7,465 bases of DNA, taken from assembly GCA_016192205.1 (NCBI GenBank), contig JACPUP010000058.1, positions 1-7,465 of the forward strand. Direction: 5' to 3'. A model generated the notes under the pieces. The model searched no databases and was not told the DNA's origin. It saw nothing but the letters and a program-made list of their open reading frames with translations. Positions 1 through 5,293 of the stretch are shown here, one piece after another; within the stretch, counting starts at the first letter, position 1, and every line of letters starts with the position of its first letter. Made by a program: the position numbers and the translations under genes. This DNA comes from Candidatus Kerfeldbacteria bacterium. GTDB lineage: Bacteria > Patescibacteriota > Patescibacteriia > SBBC01 > JACPUP01.

Positions 1-37
1 CCCGATAGCTGCGAGCCGACGGCAGGCCGCTCTATCC

Positions 38-754
38 CTAGCCGCGCGCCAGCGTCAGCAGCCAGACCCTGCGGGCGCCCGCTGTCCGAAGTGCCGTCGC
101 GCAGGCACGAGCAGTCGCGCCGGTCGTCACAACATCGTCCACGAGTATAACAGTTTTCGCGAAGACGGCAAGCTGCTGTCGAACGCTGATGGCTCCGCGG
201 AGGTTTATGAGCCGTTCGTCAGGAGCGAGCAGTGTCTGGGCTGGTCGGCTCTGTTTCTCGAGCGCGTCAGCGACCGGCAGATCGACGAGGAGAGAAACCG
301 TTGCAGCCAGGAGCGCGGCGTGATTGAACCCGCGCCGGCGCTGGCGGCCACGGTCCATGGGCACTGGAACGAGGATGGTCTGTCCGAACCGCGCGCGAGC
401 CCTTCGGACTGCTTCTCGTTCGAGGATGGAGAAAAGGAGCCCTGCCAGCGGTTGCGCCAATGCCGGCACGCTCTCGTACTTAAACACGCCAATCGCCTGT
501 CGCAGGAGCGGCGCAGCGTACTCACCGACCACCCACGCACCGTCAATGCCACCGGCCTCGCGCGTGCACGAAACGCACGTGCGGCCCCAGGGTTCTTCCC
601 GCCCGCACACGATGCAGCGGAACGGCCGTGGGATCGCGAGGGTTTGCCAGCAGGCCGGGCAGAGGAGGGGTCCGCGGCAGGCACATCCTAAGCAGATCGT
701 CGGGAAGAGGAGGTCAAGCGAGCGGCGGAGTAAGTGAGTGAGGTTGGAGTACAT
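38..754 (-). CDS. comF: ComF family protein: zinc-finger plus phosphoribosyltransferase domain
   Basis: The 238-residue protein has the standard ComF plan. The N-terminal part carries four CxxC pairs (C21/C24, C32/C35, C47/C50, C60/C63), suited to binding zinc. Next come 'FKYE' (91-94) and 'RGFNHA' (141-146), both typical of the family. The type I phosphoribosyltransferase PRPP loop 'VILVDDVVTTGAT' spans about 202-214. Length matches the family. In naturally competent bacteria ComF helps single-stranded DNA uptake or processing in the cytoplasm; its exact reaction is not settled. The ATG at 754 is the natural start because the zinc ribbon follows directly. No Shine-Dalgarno is visible: the bases before the ATG are pyrimidine-rich repeat sequence in the gene's sense. 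The TAG stop lies in a short TAGGGATAG stretch resembling the repeat units seen after other genes here. It is the last of four minus-strand housekeeping genes, separated from clpC by a four-helix-bundle gene. Confidence 0.93.
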   Translation of the reverse strand: MYSNLTHLLRRSLDLLFPTICLGCACRGPLLCPACWQTLAIPRPFRCIVCGREEPWGRTCVSCTREAGGIDGAWVVGEYAAPLLRQAIGVFKYESVPALAQPLAGLLFSILEREAVRRARARFGQTILVPVPMDRGRQRRRGFNHAALLAATVSLLVDLPVADALEKQSRPAQTLLAPDERLINLRGAISVRQQLAVFAKTVILVDDVVTTGATARACATALRTAGARRVWLLTLARG

Positions 755-757
755 ATG

Positions 758-807
758 GAAGGGTAGGCAAGTAGGGGGTAGGAAAGTAGGAAGGTAGGAG
801 GGTTGGG
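758..807 (+). repeat. GTAGG octad array, left end of cassette 1
   Basis: GTAGG occurs five times, starting at 763, 771, 778, 786 and 794 (steps of 8, 7, 8, 8 nt), with variable filler of 2-3 nt. The array begins a few bases upstream of the comF start codon and ends about 10 bp from the stop of the four-helix-bundle gene at 817. It is inverted relative to the CCTAC array at 1249-1280, and the two bracket that gene. Confidence 0.85.
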
Positions 808-816
808 CACCACACC

Positions 817-1173
817 TTATTCGTTTGTTTTCGTGAGGAGTGCGTTCAGCATTCGCATTACTTCACCCAAAAGCGCTCTCACGTCCTGAATGTTGTTCTT
901 GGTTCCGTAGCCTAACATCACCGCGATTTCGATCTGGGTTTCAAGTTCCGCCCCAGACCCGAACGCGATTTGGAGGAATTGATGATAGTCACGTTCAGTT
1001 GCTCGACGTCTCCCCTCCGCAATGTTTGACGGAATCGAAATGGCTGCACGCTGCACTTGTTGAGCGAGTCCGAACCGCTCTCGTAGCGGAAATTCGTTCG
1101 CGAGCGCGTATACCGCGCCAACGAGTTTCATAGATTTTTGCCAAACGGAGAGTTTTCGGTAATCACCAAACAT
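817..1173 (-). CDS. Four-helix bundle protein (S23/IVP/Avd-like family), copy 1
   Basis: The 118-residue protein starts MFGDYRKLSVWQKSMKL and carries the family signature 'SIPSNIAEG' (about 47-55) and a 'GSGAELET' segment. Both are typical of the family first found as ORFs in 23S rRNA intervening sequences and related to the Avd accessory protein of diversity-generating retroelements. The fold is a basic four-helix bundle that forms pentamers in Avd. The cellular role of stand-alone copies is unknown; nucleic-acid binding is plausible. No reverse transcriptase or rRNA lies nearby. It is in the same orientation as clpC and comF, and clpC ends 92 bp upstream. Its stop is TAA, outside the flanking array, unlike the neighbouring genes. 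It shares the fold signature with the copy at 4906-5271 but is clearly divergent (roughly a third identical by eye), so the two are not a recent duplication. Confidence 0.9.
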   Translation of the reverse strand: MFGDYRKLSVWQKSMKLVGAVYALANEFPLRERFGLAQQVQRAAISIPSNIAEGRRRATERDYHQFLQIAFGSGAELETQIEIAVMLGYGTKNNIQDVRALLGEVMRMLNALLTKTNE

Positions 1174-1174
1174 C

Positions 1175-1193
1175 GGTGGCCGTCATTGCCACC
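1175..1193 (-). promoter_or_regulatory. Hairpin just upstream of the copy-1 start codon
   Basis: GGTGGC at 1175-1180 and GCCACC at 1188-1193 form a perfect 6-bp stem with a 7-nt loop, one base before the ATG at 1173. In the mRNA sense the outer arm contains the only purine-rich ribosome-binding-like stretch, AGGTGG, which would be paired. This could limit translation. The structure is seen; the regulatory role is inferred. Confidence 0.4.
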
Positions 1194-1212
1194 TGTTGTC
1201 CGGTGTTACGCT

Positions 1213-1237
1213 AGCATACTACCTTTCGATTATGCAA
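1213..1237 (-). promoter_or_regulatory. Weak promoter-like sequences upstream of four-helix-bundle copy 1
   Basis: On the minus strand, TATGCT (1218-1213) is a plausible -10 hexamer, and TTGCAT (1237-1232) lies 13 bp before it, which is too close for a standard -35. CATAAT (1234-1229) is an alternative -10 with no good -35. A promoter here is possible, but the gene could also be read through from clpC. Confidence 0.25.
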
Positions 1238-1248
1238 CAGCGCTCCAC

Positions 1249-1280
1249 CCTACCACCCTACACGCCTACTTACCTACTTT
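1249..1280 (-). repeat. CCTAC octad array at the clpC stop, right end of cassette 1
   Basis: CCTAC begins at 1249, 1257, 1265 and 1273, exactly 8 nt apart, and the last unit is CCTACTTT. Read on the minus strand this is a GTAGG array. The clpC stop (1266-1268) is the CTA of the third unit, so the last codons of clpC (V-G-K-stop) are array sequence. It aligns unit for unit with the array at 3872-3903, with about 27 of 32 positions identical. Confidence 0.88.
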
Positions 1281-3791
1281 CTCAATCTTGATCTCTCCGC
1301 CCTTGGCGGTCACCCGCACCGTGTCTTTGGCTTTGAGCTTACCGGCCAACAACCGCTCGGCCAGCGGGTTGCCGATGGTTTCCTGAATGAGTCGCCGCAA
1401 GGCCCGCGCGCCTTGGTCGGGGTTGAACCCTTCGCGGGCCAAATGCGCCCGGGCCGCTCGGGTCACGCGGAGTTTCAAGTCTTCGCGTTTGAGTTGGTGC
1501 ATGAGCGCCTGAAGCTCCAGGTCGACAATCTGCTCGACCTCGGGGAGCGTCAGCGGTTTGAAGACGATAGTCTTGTCAATGCGGTTGAGGAACTCGGGGC
1601 GGAACTGACGAGAGAGGTCATCGAGCACGGCCTCGCGCACGTGTTCGTAGCGCTCCTCCACTTTCTGCATCTCTTCGTCGTCGTCCGCGTTAAAGCCGAG
1701 CGCCGCCACCTGGTTCAGGTTCTGCAGCCCGATGTTCGACGTGAGGACGATGACGGTGTTCTTGAAGTTAATCTTCTTGCCGGTCGCATCGGTCAAATGG
1801 CCGTCCTCAAGCACTTGGAGCAGGACGTTGAACACGTCCGGGTGCGCTTTCTCGATTTCGTCGAAGAGCACCACGGAGTAGGGCCGGCGGCGTACGGCCT
1901 CGGTCAACTTGCCGCTCTCCTTGTAGCCGACGTAGCCGGCCGGCGCGCCAATGAGTTTCGAGACGGTGAAGCTCTCGCCGAACTCCGACATGTCAATGCG
2001 GATGAGCGCTTCCGGATCCTCAAAGACGAGCTCGGCAATGGCTTTGGCTGTTTCGGTTTTCCCCACGCCCGACGGCCCGAGAAAAATGAACGAGCCAATC
2101 GGCCGGTTGGGGTTCTGCAAGCCGACGCGGGAGCGGCGGATGGAATCGGCCAGGCTCTTAATGGCTTCTTCCTGGCCGACAATGCGCGTGGCCAATCGCT
2201 TTTCCAGGTGCATGAGCCGTTCGCGCTCTTCTCGGACGAGTTCGGACAGCGGCACGCCGGTGATGCGCGAGACCACCTCGGCCACATCCTGTTTGCCGAT
2301 GGAACCGGAAATGGCCTGCTGCGCGCCAGCGCGCTTGGTGGCCAGTCGTTCGAGGCGCTCGCTCAAGAGGTCACTCTCCGCCTTCACGGCGAGTGCGCGC
2401 TCGAACTGCTCTTCGTTGACTGCGTGCTGCTTCTTCTCTTCCAGCTTCTCAATGGCGCGCTTCAAGCCGCGGATTTCTTGCACGGCGCCCACCGGCTTCT
2501 TGCGGATCTTGGCCTTGGAGGCGGCTTCGTCAATGAGGTCGATGGCCTTGTCGGGCAAGAAGCGGTCTTGGACATAGCGGTCCGACAGGGTGGCGGCCGC
2601 GTCAATCGCCTCGTCAGAAATGCGGACGCGGTGGTACTGTTCGTAGTTCGGCCGCAGTCCTTTGAGGATGCTGACCGTTTCTTCGACGGTCGGTTCGTCC
2701 ACGGCAATGGGTTGGAACCGTCGCTCGAGCGCCGGATCGGACTCGATGTGCTTGCGGTACTCGTCGTAGGTCGTGGCGCCGATGCACCGGATCTGCCCTT
2801 TGGCGAGCGCGGGCTTCAGCAGATTCGCCGCGTCCATGGAACCCGAGGCTGACCCGGCGCCGATGATGGTGTGGAGCTCGTCGATGAACAGGATGATGTC
2901 TGGGCTGGCCGTGATTTCATCAATGACCTGCTTCAAGCGCGATTCGAATTCGCCGCGGTACATGGTGCCGGCCACCACGAGCCCGAGGTCGAGCGCGAGG
3001 ATGCGCTTGCCCTGGAGCACCTCTGGCACGTCGCCTTCCATGATTTTCTTGGCCAGCCCTTCGACGATGGCGGTTTTGCCCACGCCCGGGTCGCCGATGA
3101 GCACGGGATTATTCTTGGTGCGGCGCGAGAGAATGTGCACGAGCCGGTCGATCTCGTCTTGACGGCCGACCACCGGATCAATGGTCGCTTGCTGCTTTTC
3201 ATCGGTCAGGTCGTGGCTGAAGAAGTCGAGGGCAGGCGTGCCCTGGCCGCGGCGCGGTCCGCCGACCGTCTCTTTCTCCAGCTCCTTGGTTCCGGGCTGG
3301 AAGAAGCCGGTGAGATCGGGGAATTTCGAGGTTGATTTCATCACGACTTCCAGGTGGCGCTTGGTTTCGTTAGCAGGAATATGATTCTCCGTCAGAAGCT
3401 GCTGGAAGTCAGCATCGTCGATCTCGAGCAAGCCGAACAGGAGGTGCTCGGTGCCGACGTACTTGTGCTGGAATTTGTTGGCGATGAGTACGCCTTTTTC
3501 CAAGGCTTGTTTCGCGAGCGGCGAGAATTTCACGTCCGCCAAGTTGAACCCCTCATCGTCGATCCGACTGGCGTAGTCCTGGTGTTCCTCGATGTAGGCC
3601 CGCAGCGCGCCCGCCCGCAGGTCGCTCTTCGACAACACCTCGTAGGCGATGCCACCGCGCTGCTCGGCCAAGGCCAAGAGCAAATGGTCTGGGGCGATGA
3701 GTTTTGCCCGCAGCTCCAGGGCGAGGTCAGCCGCACGCGACAGCGTATTCTTGAGGTTCGTGGTGAACTTGTTCAGGATGGGCGGGCGCAT
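1266..3791 (-). CDS. clpC: ClpC-type AAA+ ATPase, Clp protease regulatory subunit
   Basis: From the ATG at 3791 the product is 841 residues. The N-terminal double Clp-N domain (about 1-150) is followed by AAA ring 1, with Walker A GDPGVGKT (233-240), Walker B IILFIDELHT (299-308) and an ERRF arginine-finger region near 356. A short coiled middle domain with a UVR-like stretch (about 455-490) follows, then ring 2 with Walker A GPSGVGKTE (572-580) and Walker B VVLFDEIEKAH (640-650). The small middle domain makes it ClpC rather than ClpB. An LGF tripeptide at 698-700 sits where ClpC has its ClpP-docking loop, so it should feed substrates to ClpP, which is not in this window. A TTG at 3827 would add 12 residues, but that stretch overlaps repeat sequence and lies outside the conserved domain. 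No Shine-Dalgarno is visible; C-rich array sequence precedes the ATG. The C-terminal V-G-K and the TAG stop come from the downstream octad array. Confidence 0.96.
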   Translation of the reverse strand: MRPPILNKFTTNLKNTLSRAADLALELRAKLIAPDHLLLALAEQRGGIAYEVLSKSDLRAGALRAYIEEHQDYASRIDDEGFNLADVKFSPLAKQALEKGVLIANKFQHKYVGTEHLLFGLLEIDDADFQQLLTENHIPANETKRHLEVVMKSTSKFPDLTGFFQPGTKELEKETVGGPRRGQGTPALDFFSHDLTDEKQQATIDPVVGRQDEIDRLVHILSRRTKNNPVLIGDPGVGKTAIVEGLAKKIMEGDVPEVLQGKRILALDLGLVVAGTMYRGEFESRLKQVIDEITASPDIILFIDELHTIIGAGSASGSMDAANLLKPALAKGQIRCIGATTYDEYRKHIESDPALERRFQPIAVDEPTVEETVSILKGLRPNYEQYHRVRISDEAIDAAATLSDRYVQDRFLPDKAIDLIDEAASKAKIRKKPVGAVQEIRGLKRAIEKLEEKKQHAVNEEQFERALAVKAESDLLSERLERLATKRAGAQQAISGSIGKQDVAEVVSRITGVPLSELVREERERLMHLEKRLATRIVGQEEAIKSLADSIRRSRVGLQNPNRPIGSFIFLGPSGVGKTETAKAIAELVFEDPEALIRIDMSEFGESFTVSKLIGAPAGYVGYKESGKLTEAVRRRPYSVVLFDEIEKAHPDVFNVLLQVLEDGHLTDATGKKINFKNTVIVLTSNIGLQNLNQVAALGFNADDDEEMQKVEERYEHVREAVLDDLSRQFRPEFLNRIDKTIVFKPLTLPEVEQIVDLELQALMHQLKREDLKLRVTRAARAHLAREGFNPDQGARALRRLIQETIGNPLAERLLAGKLKAKDTVRVTAKGGEIKIEKVGK

Positions 3792-3854
3792 GTGGGTAGG
3801 GTAGCGGGTTTTTTCAGCAATTGGCAAGGCGGGTAGGAGAGTAGGAGAATAGAG
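3792..3854 (+). repeat. GTAGG octad array, left arm of the gene-less element
   Basis: GTAGG occurs at 3796, 3833 and 3841, with a decayed unit ATAGA at 3849; the last three are exactly 8 nt apart. A GTAGC follows at 3801. The outer copies touch the clpC start codon at 3791. About 30 bp of non-repeat sequence, including a T6 run at 3810-3815, separates the outer and inner copies. The arm is inverted relative to the array at 3872-3903. Confidence 0.75.
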
Positions 3855-3871
3855 GATTTCACTTCGGTCCG

Positions 3872-3903
3872 CCTACCCTCCTACCCGCCTACTCTCCTAC
3901 TTT
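3872..3903 (-). repeat. CCTAC octad array at the htpX stop
   Basis: CCTAC starts at 3872, 3880, 3888 and 3896, exactly 8 nt apart, ending in CCTACTTT as at the clpC stop. The htpX stop (3897-3899) is the CTA of the fourth unit, and the preceding Lys codon is also array sequence. Confidence 0.88.
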
Positions 3904-4814
3904 CCCACGCTCCCCATCTGCCGCAGCCGTGCAACGCGCTCCTCAATCGGCGGATGCGTGGAGAACAACTTGTGCACGCCTCGTGCCACGCTGCCGAACG
4001 GGTTGGCAATGAACAGGTGGGCGGTGGCGTCGGATGTTCGAACGAGCTTATTCGCCGCTCCGGCCCTGCCGATTTTTTCGAGCGCGTTGGCCAGGCCGTC
4101 GGGGTAGCGCGTCAGCAGCGCACCCGACGCGTCAGCCAAGAACTCGCGCTTGCGCGAGACCGCGAGCTTGATGAGTTGGGCAAACAGGGGCGCGAAGATG
4201 ATGAGCACGAGACCGATGAGCATGAGCACACCCCCAGCGTTGTTGCCGCCGCGCCGCCGCCCGCCGAAACCCAGCCAGTGGCCGCGCCAGAAGAGGTCGG
4301 CCAACAAGACAATAACCCCGACGAGCACGGCCACGAGTGTCATGAAGCGAATATCGTAGTTTTGGACGTGCGAAAACTCGTGCGCGAGCACGCCTTCCAA
4401 TTCCTCATTCTCGAGCTTCTCGATCGCGCCGGTGGTGACAGCCACCGACGCATGGTGCGGGTCGCGGCCGGTGGCGAAAGCGTTGATGGCCGCGTCCTGG
4501 ATGACGTAGACTTTCGGCATGGGCACGCCAGCGGTGATGGCGAGGTTTTCCACCATCCGGTAGAGGTATGGCAGCTGCTCTTTGGTGATGGGGTGAGCGC
4601 CGGACACGGCCAAGGCCACGCGGTCGCCTCCGAAGTAGCCGACGACCGTCATGATGAGCGCCAGGATGATGGCCATCGAGACAAATCCAACGCTGTCCCC
4701 GCCGAACGCCTCCGAGAACGTCCACGCCAGGCCGACGATGATGAGGACGAACAGGAAAATCAAGAAGAACGAGCGGCGTTTGTTCGCGGCAATGTGGTCG
4801 TAGGTCGTTGGCAT
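3897..4814 (-). CDS. htpX: HtpX-type membrane zinc metalloprotease (M48 family)
   Basis: The 305-residue integral-membrane protease has its active-site motif HEFSH at 145-149, supplying two zinc ligands and the catalytic Glu146. The third ligand is probably Glu224 in 'KREFLAD' (222-228), and the conserved 'FSTHP' is at 284-288. Four hydrophobic segments fit HtpX topology: about 14-33, 43-61, 157-176 and 195-214. A Gly/Arg/Asn-rich loop (183-194) precedes the last one. The family degrades damaged or misfolded membrane proteins on the cytoplasmic side. The start is ATG at 4814; the sequence immediately upstream in the sense strand is C-rich array sequence with no Shine-Dalgarno. It lies between lemA and clpC on the same strand, and lemA-htpX adjacency is common in bacteria. 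Its TAG stop is part of an octad array. Confidence 0.95.
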   Translation of the reverse strand: MPTTYDHIAANKRRSFFLIFLFVLIIVGLAWTFSEAFGGDSVGFVSMAIILALIMTVVGYFGGDRVALAVSGAHPITKEQLPYLYRMVENLAITAGVPMPKVYVIQDAAINAFATGRDPHHASVAVTTGAIEKLENEELEGVLAHEFSHVQNYDIRFMTLVAVLVGVIVLLADLFWRGHWLGFGGRRRGGNNAGGVLMLIGLVLIIFAPLFAQLIKLAVSRKREFLADASGALLTRYPDGLANALEKIGRAGAANKLVRTSDATAHLFIANPFGSVARGVHKLFSTHPPIEERVARLRQMGSVGK

Positions 4815-4817
4815 TGT

Positions 4818-4845
4818 GGAGGGGCTAGGGATTAGGGACTAGGGT
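4818..4845 (+). repeat. YTAGGGA heptad array, left end of cassette 2
   Basis: Heptads CTAGGGA (4825), TTAGGGA (4832) and CTAGGGT (4839) follow a GGAGGGG start. The array gives four G-runs of at least three separated by 3-4 nt, a telomere-like G-quadruplex motif on the plus strand. It begins four bases from the htpX start codon. The 13 bp at 4825-4837 are repeated in inverted orientation at 5259-5271. Confidence 0.85.
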
Positions 4846-4848
4846 GTG

Positions 4849-4878
4849 TTGACTACTCCGGCGAGAGAGGCGTATACT
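4849..4878 (+). promoter_or_regulatory. Sigma70-like promoter of four-helix-bundle copy 2
   Basis: A -35 TTGACT (4849-4854) and a -10 TATACT (4873-4878) are 18 bp apart, each one mismatch from consensus. Predicted transcription starts near 4885, about 20 nt before the GTG. The promoter lies inside the cassette, directly after the left array, so the gene carries its own promoter. Confidence 0.7.
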
Positions 4879-4905
4879 ACCTCTTGGCTGCACGTGGGGT
4901 AGCCC

Positions 4906-5271
4906 GTGTTGCATTCCTACAAAGAACTCATCGTCTGGCGGAAGAGCATGTCACTCGTCCGCGAGATCTACCGAATAACGGAACACCTGCCGGCTTCAGA
5001 ACAGTACGGCTTGGCCATTCAGATGCGGCGTTCTGCTCTCTCGATACCCGCGAACATCGCCGAAGGGTATCTACGACATTCTCGGAGAGAGTACGTGCGC
5101 TTCGTGAGCATTGCGGAGGCGTCAGCCGCCGAACTGGAAACATACCTCTGTGTGCTGAAGGAACTCTATCCGGCAATTCCGGTCATCCCAGTCGTCGTCC
5201 TGTGCAGCGAAGTGCAGAAGATGTTCACTGCACTCCAGCGTCGCCTTCGCCACCCGAACCCTAATCCCTAG
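4906..5271 (+). CDS. Four-helix bundle protein (S23/IVP/Avd-like family), copy 2
   Basis: The 121-residue protein starts MLHSYKELIVWRKSMSLV and carries 'SIPANIAEG' (about 47-55) and 'ASAAELETYL', the signatures of the S23/IVP four-helix-bundle family, at normal family length. The GTG at 4906 is the first possible start because an in-frame TAG lies at 4900-4902; a TTG at 4909 is the only close alternative. A weak GGGG-type ribosome-binding stretch lies about 7 nt upstream. The gene is antisense to htpX and lemA. Its C-terminus H-P-N-P-N-P and TAG stop are translated from the flanking array (CCGAAC, CCTAAT and CCCTAG in frame). The true fold therefore probably ends just before this tail. Its function is unknown; family members are small and basic and may bind nucleic acid. 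Confidence 0.9.
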   Translation: MLHSYKELIVWRKSMSLVREIYRITEHLPASEQYGLAIQMRRSALSIPANIAEGYLRHSRREYVRFVSIAEASAAELETYLCVLKELYPAIPVIPVVVLCSEVQKMFTALQRRLRHPNPNP

Positions 5272-5293
5272 TCCCTGATCCCTAACCCCTAAA
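5259..5293 (-). repeat. CCCTAAN heptad array shared by two convergent stop codons, right end of cassette 2
   Basis: Five exact heptads start at 5259, 5266, 5273, 5280 and 5287 (CCCTAAT, CCCTAGT, CCCTGAT, CCCTAAC, CCCTAAA). On the minus strand this is a TTAGGG-like array with at least five G-runs, a strong G-quadruplex motif. The plus-strand gene ends at TAG in unit 2 (5269-5271) and lemA ends at CTA in unit 5 (5289-5291). The array is inverted relative to 4818-4845. Confidence 0.92.

Larger units (their letters stand above)
758..1280. mobile_element. Putative repeat-bounded four-helix-bundle cassette 1
   Basis: A unit of about 520 bp consists of a G-rich GTAGG array on the left, a four-helix-bundle gene on the minus strand, and an inverted C-rich CCTAC array on the right that runs into the last codons of clpC. 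It fills the whole gap between comF and clpC. The same architecture recurs at 4818-5293 with another copy of the gene family, and without a gene at 3792-3903. The recurrence suggests a cassette family, but no transposase, target-site duplication or empty site can be seen here. Mobility is therefore an inference. Confidence 0.5.
3792..3903. mobile_element. Gene-less (solo/MITE-like) inverted octad-array element between htpX and clpC
   Basis: The whole 105-bp gap between clpC and htpX is a left GTAGG arm, a core of about 17 bp (3855-3871), and a right CCTAC arm. Perfect inverted matches include 12 bp (3828-3839 with 3878-3889) and 13 bp (3833-3845 with 3888-3900). Because the units repeat, pairing can slip between registers. 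The arms use the same units as cassette 1, but there is no room for a four-helix-bundle gene. It could be a deletion derivative, a non-autonomous form, or simply a structured intergenic or transcription-stop sequence. No T tract follows the hairpin, so it is not a canonical intrinsic terminator. Confidence 0.5.
4818..5293. mobile_element. Putative repeat-bounded four-helix-bundle cassette 2
   Basis: A unit of about 475 bp fills the gap between htpX and lemA. It comprises a G-rich heptad array, a strong promoter, a plus-strand four-helix-bundle gene, and an inverted C-rich heptad array. The gene is antisense to its neighbours, whereas in cassette 1 it is in the sense orientation, so gene orientation relative to the host genes is not fixed. 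Repeat units differ from cassette 1 (7 versus 8 nt) but match each other within the cassette. Mobility is inferred only. Confidence 0.5.

Noticed and set aside
1..37. Terminator or gene downstream of comF
   Set aside because: Only 37 bp are available, with a 4-bp GCCG/CGGC pairing and no T tract; nothing can be supported.
758..807. CRISPR array
   Set aside because: Units are 7-8 nt with no spacers of regular length and no Cas genes nearby.
817..1173. 23S rRNA intervening sequence
   Set aside because: S23-type ORFs suggested it, but no rRNA sequence surrounds either copy; the neighbours are protein genes.
1413..2852. A 479-codon plus-strand open frame opposite clpC
   Set aside because: It is antisense to the fully conserved ClpC domains, has no recognisable domain, and arises from the GC-rich codon bias of clpC.
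3801..3816. Intrinsic terminator on the plus strand before the T6 run
   Set aside because: No stable GC stem immediately precedes the T run, and no plus-strand gene ends there.
3792..3827. Longer ClpC start at a TTG (3827)
   Set aside because: The extra 12 residues are translated from array-flank sequence and precede the conserved Clp-N domain; ATG 3791 fits the family.
3954..4835. A 293-codon plus-strand open frame opposite htpX
   Set aside because: It mirrors the HtpX coding sequence. Its charged, His/Glu-rich composition is what the complement of hydrophobic codons gives, and HtpX itself is certain.
1213..4884. Shared ATACTACCT-like motif near 1216 and 4874 inside both cassettes
   Set aside because: It overlaps the -10 candidates, lies in opposite orientation relative to the two genes, and is short enough to be chance plus promoter consensus.
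817..5271. Diversity-generating retroelement (Avd-like genes)
   Set aside because: No reverse transcriptase and no template/variable repeat pair are visible in the window.
4818..5293. True chromosome or plasmid telomere
   Set aside because: The TTAGGG-like units are internal, short, occur in inverted pairs, and are flanked by intact genes on both sides.
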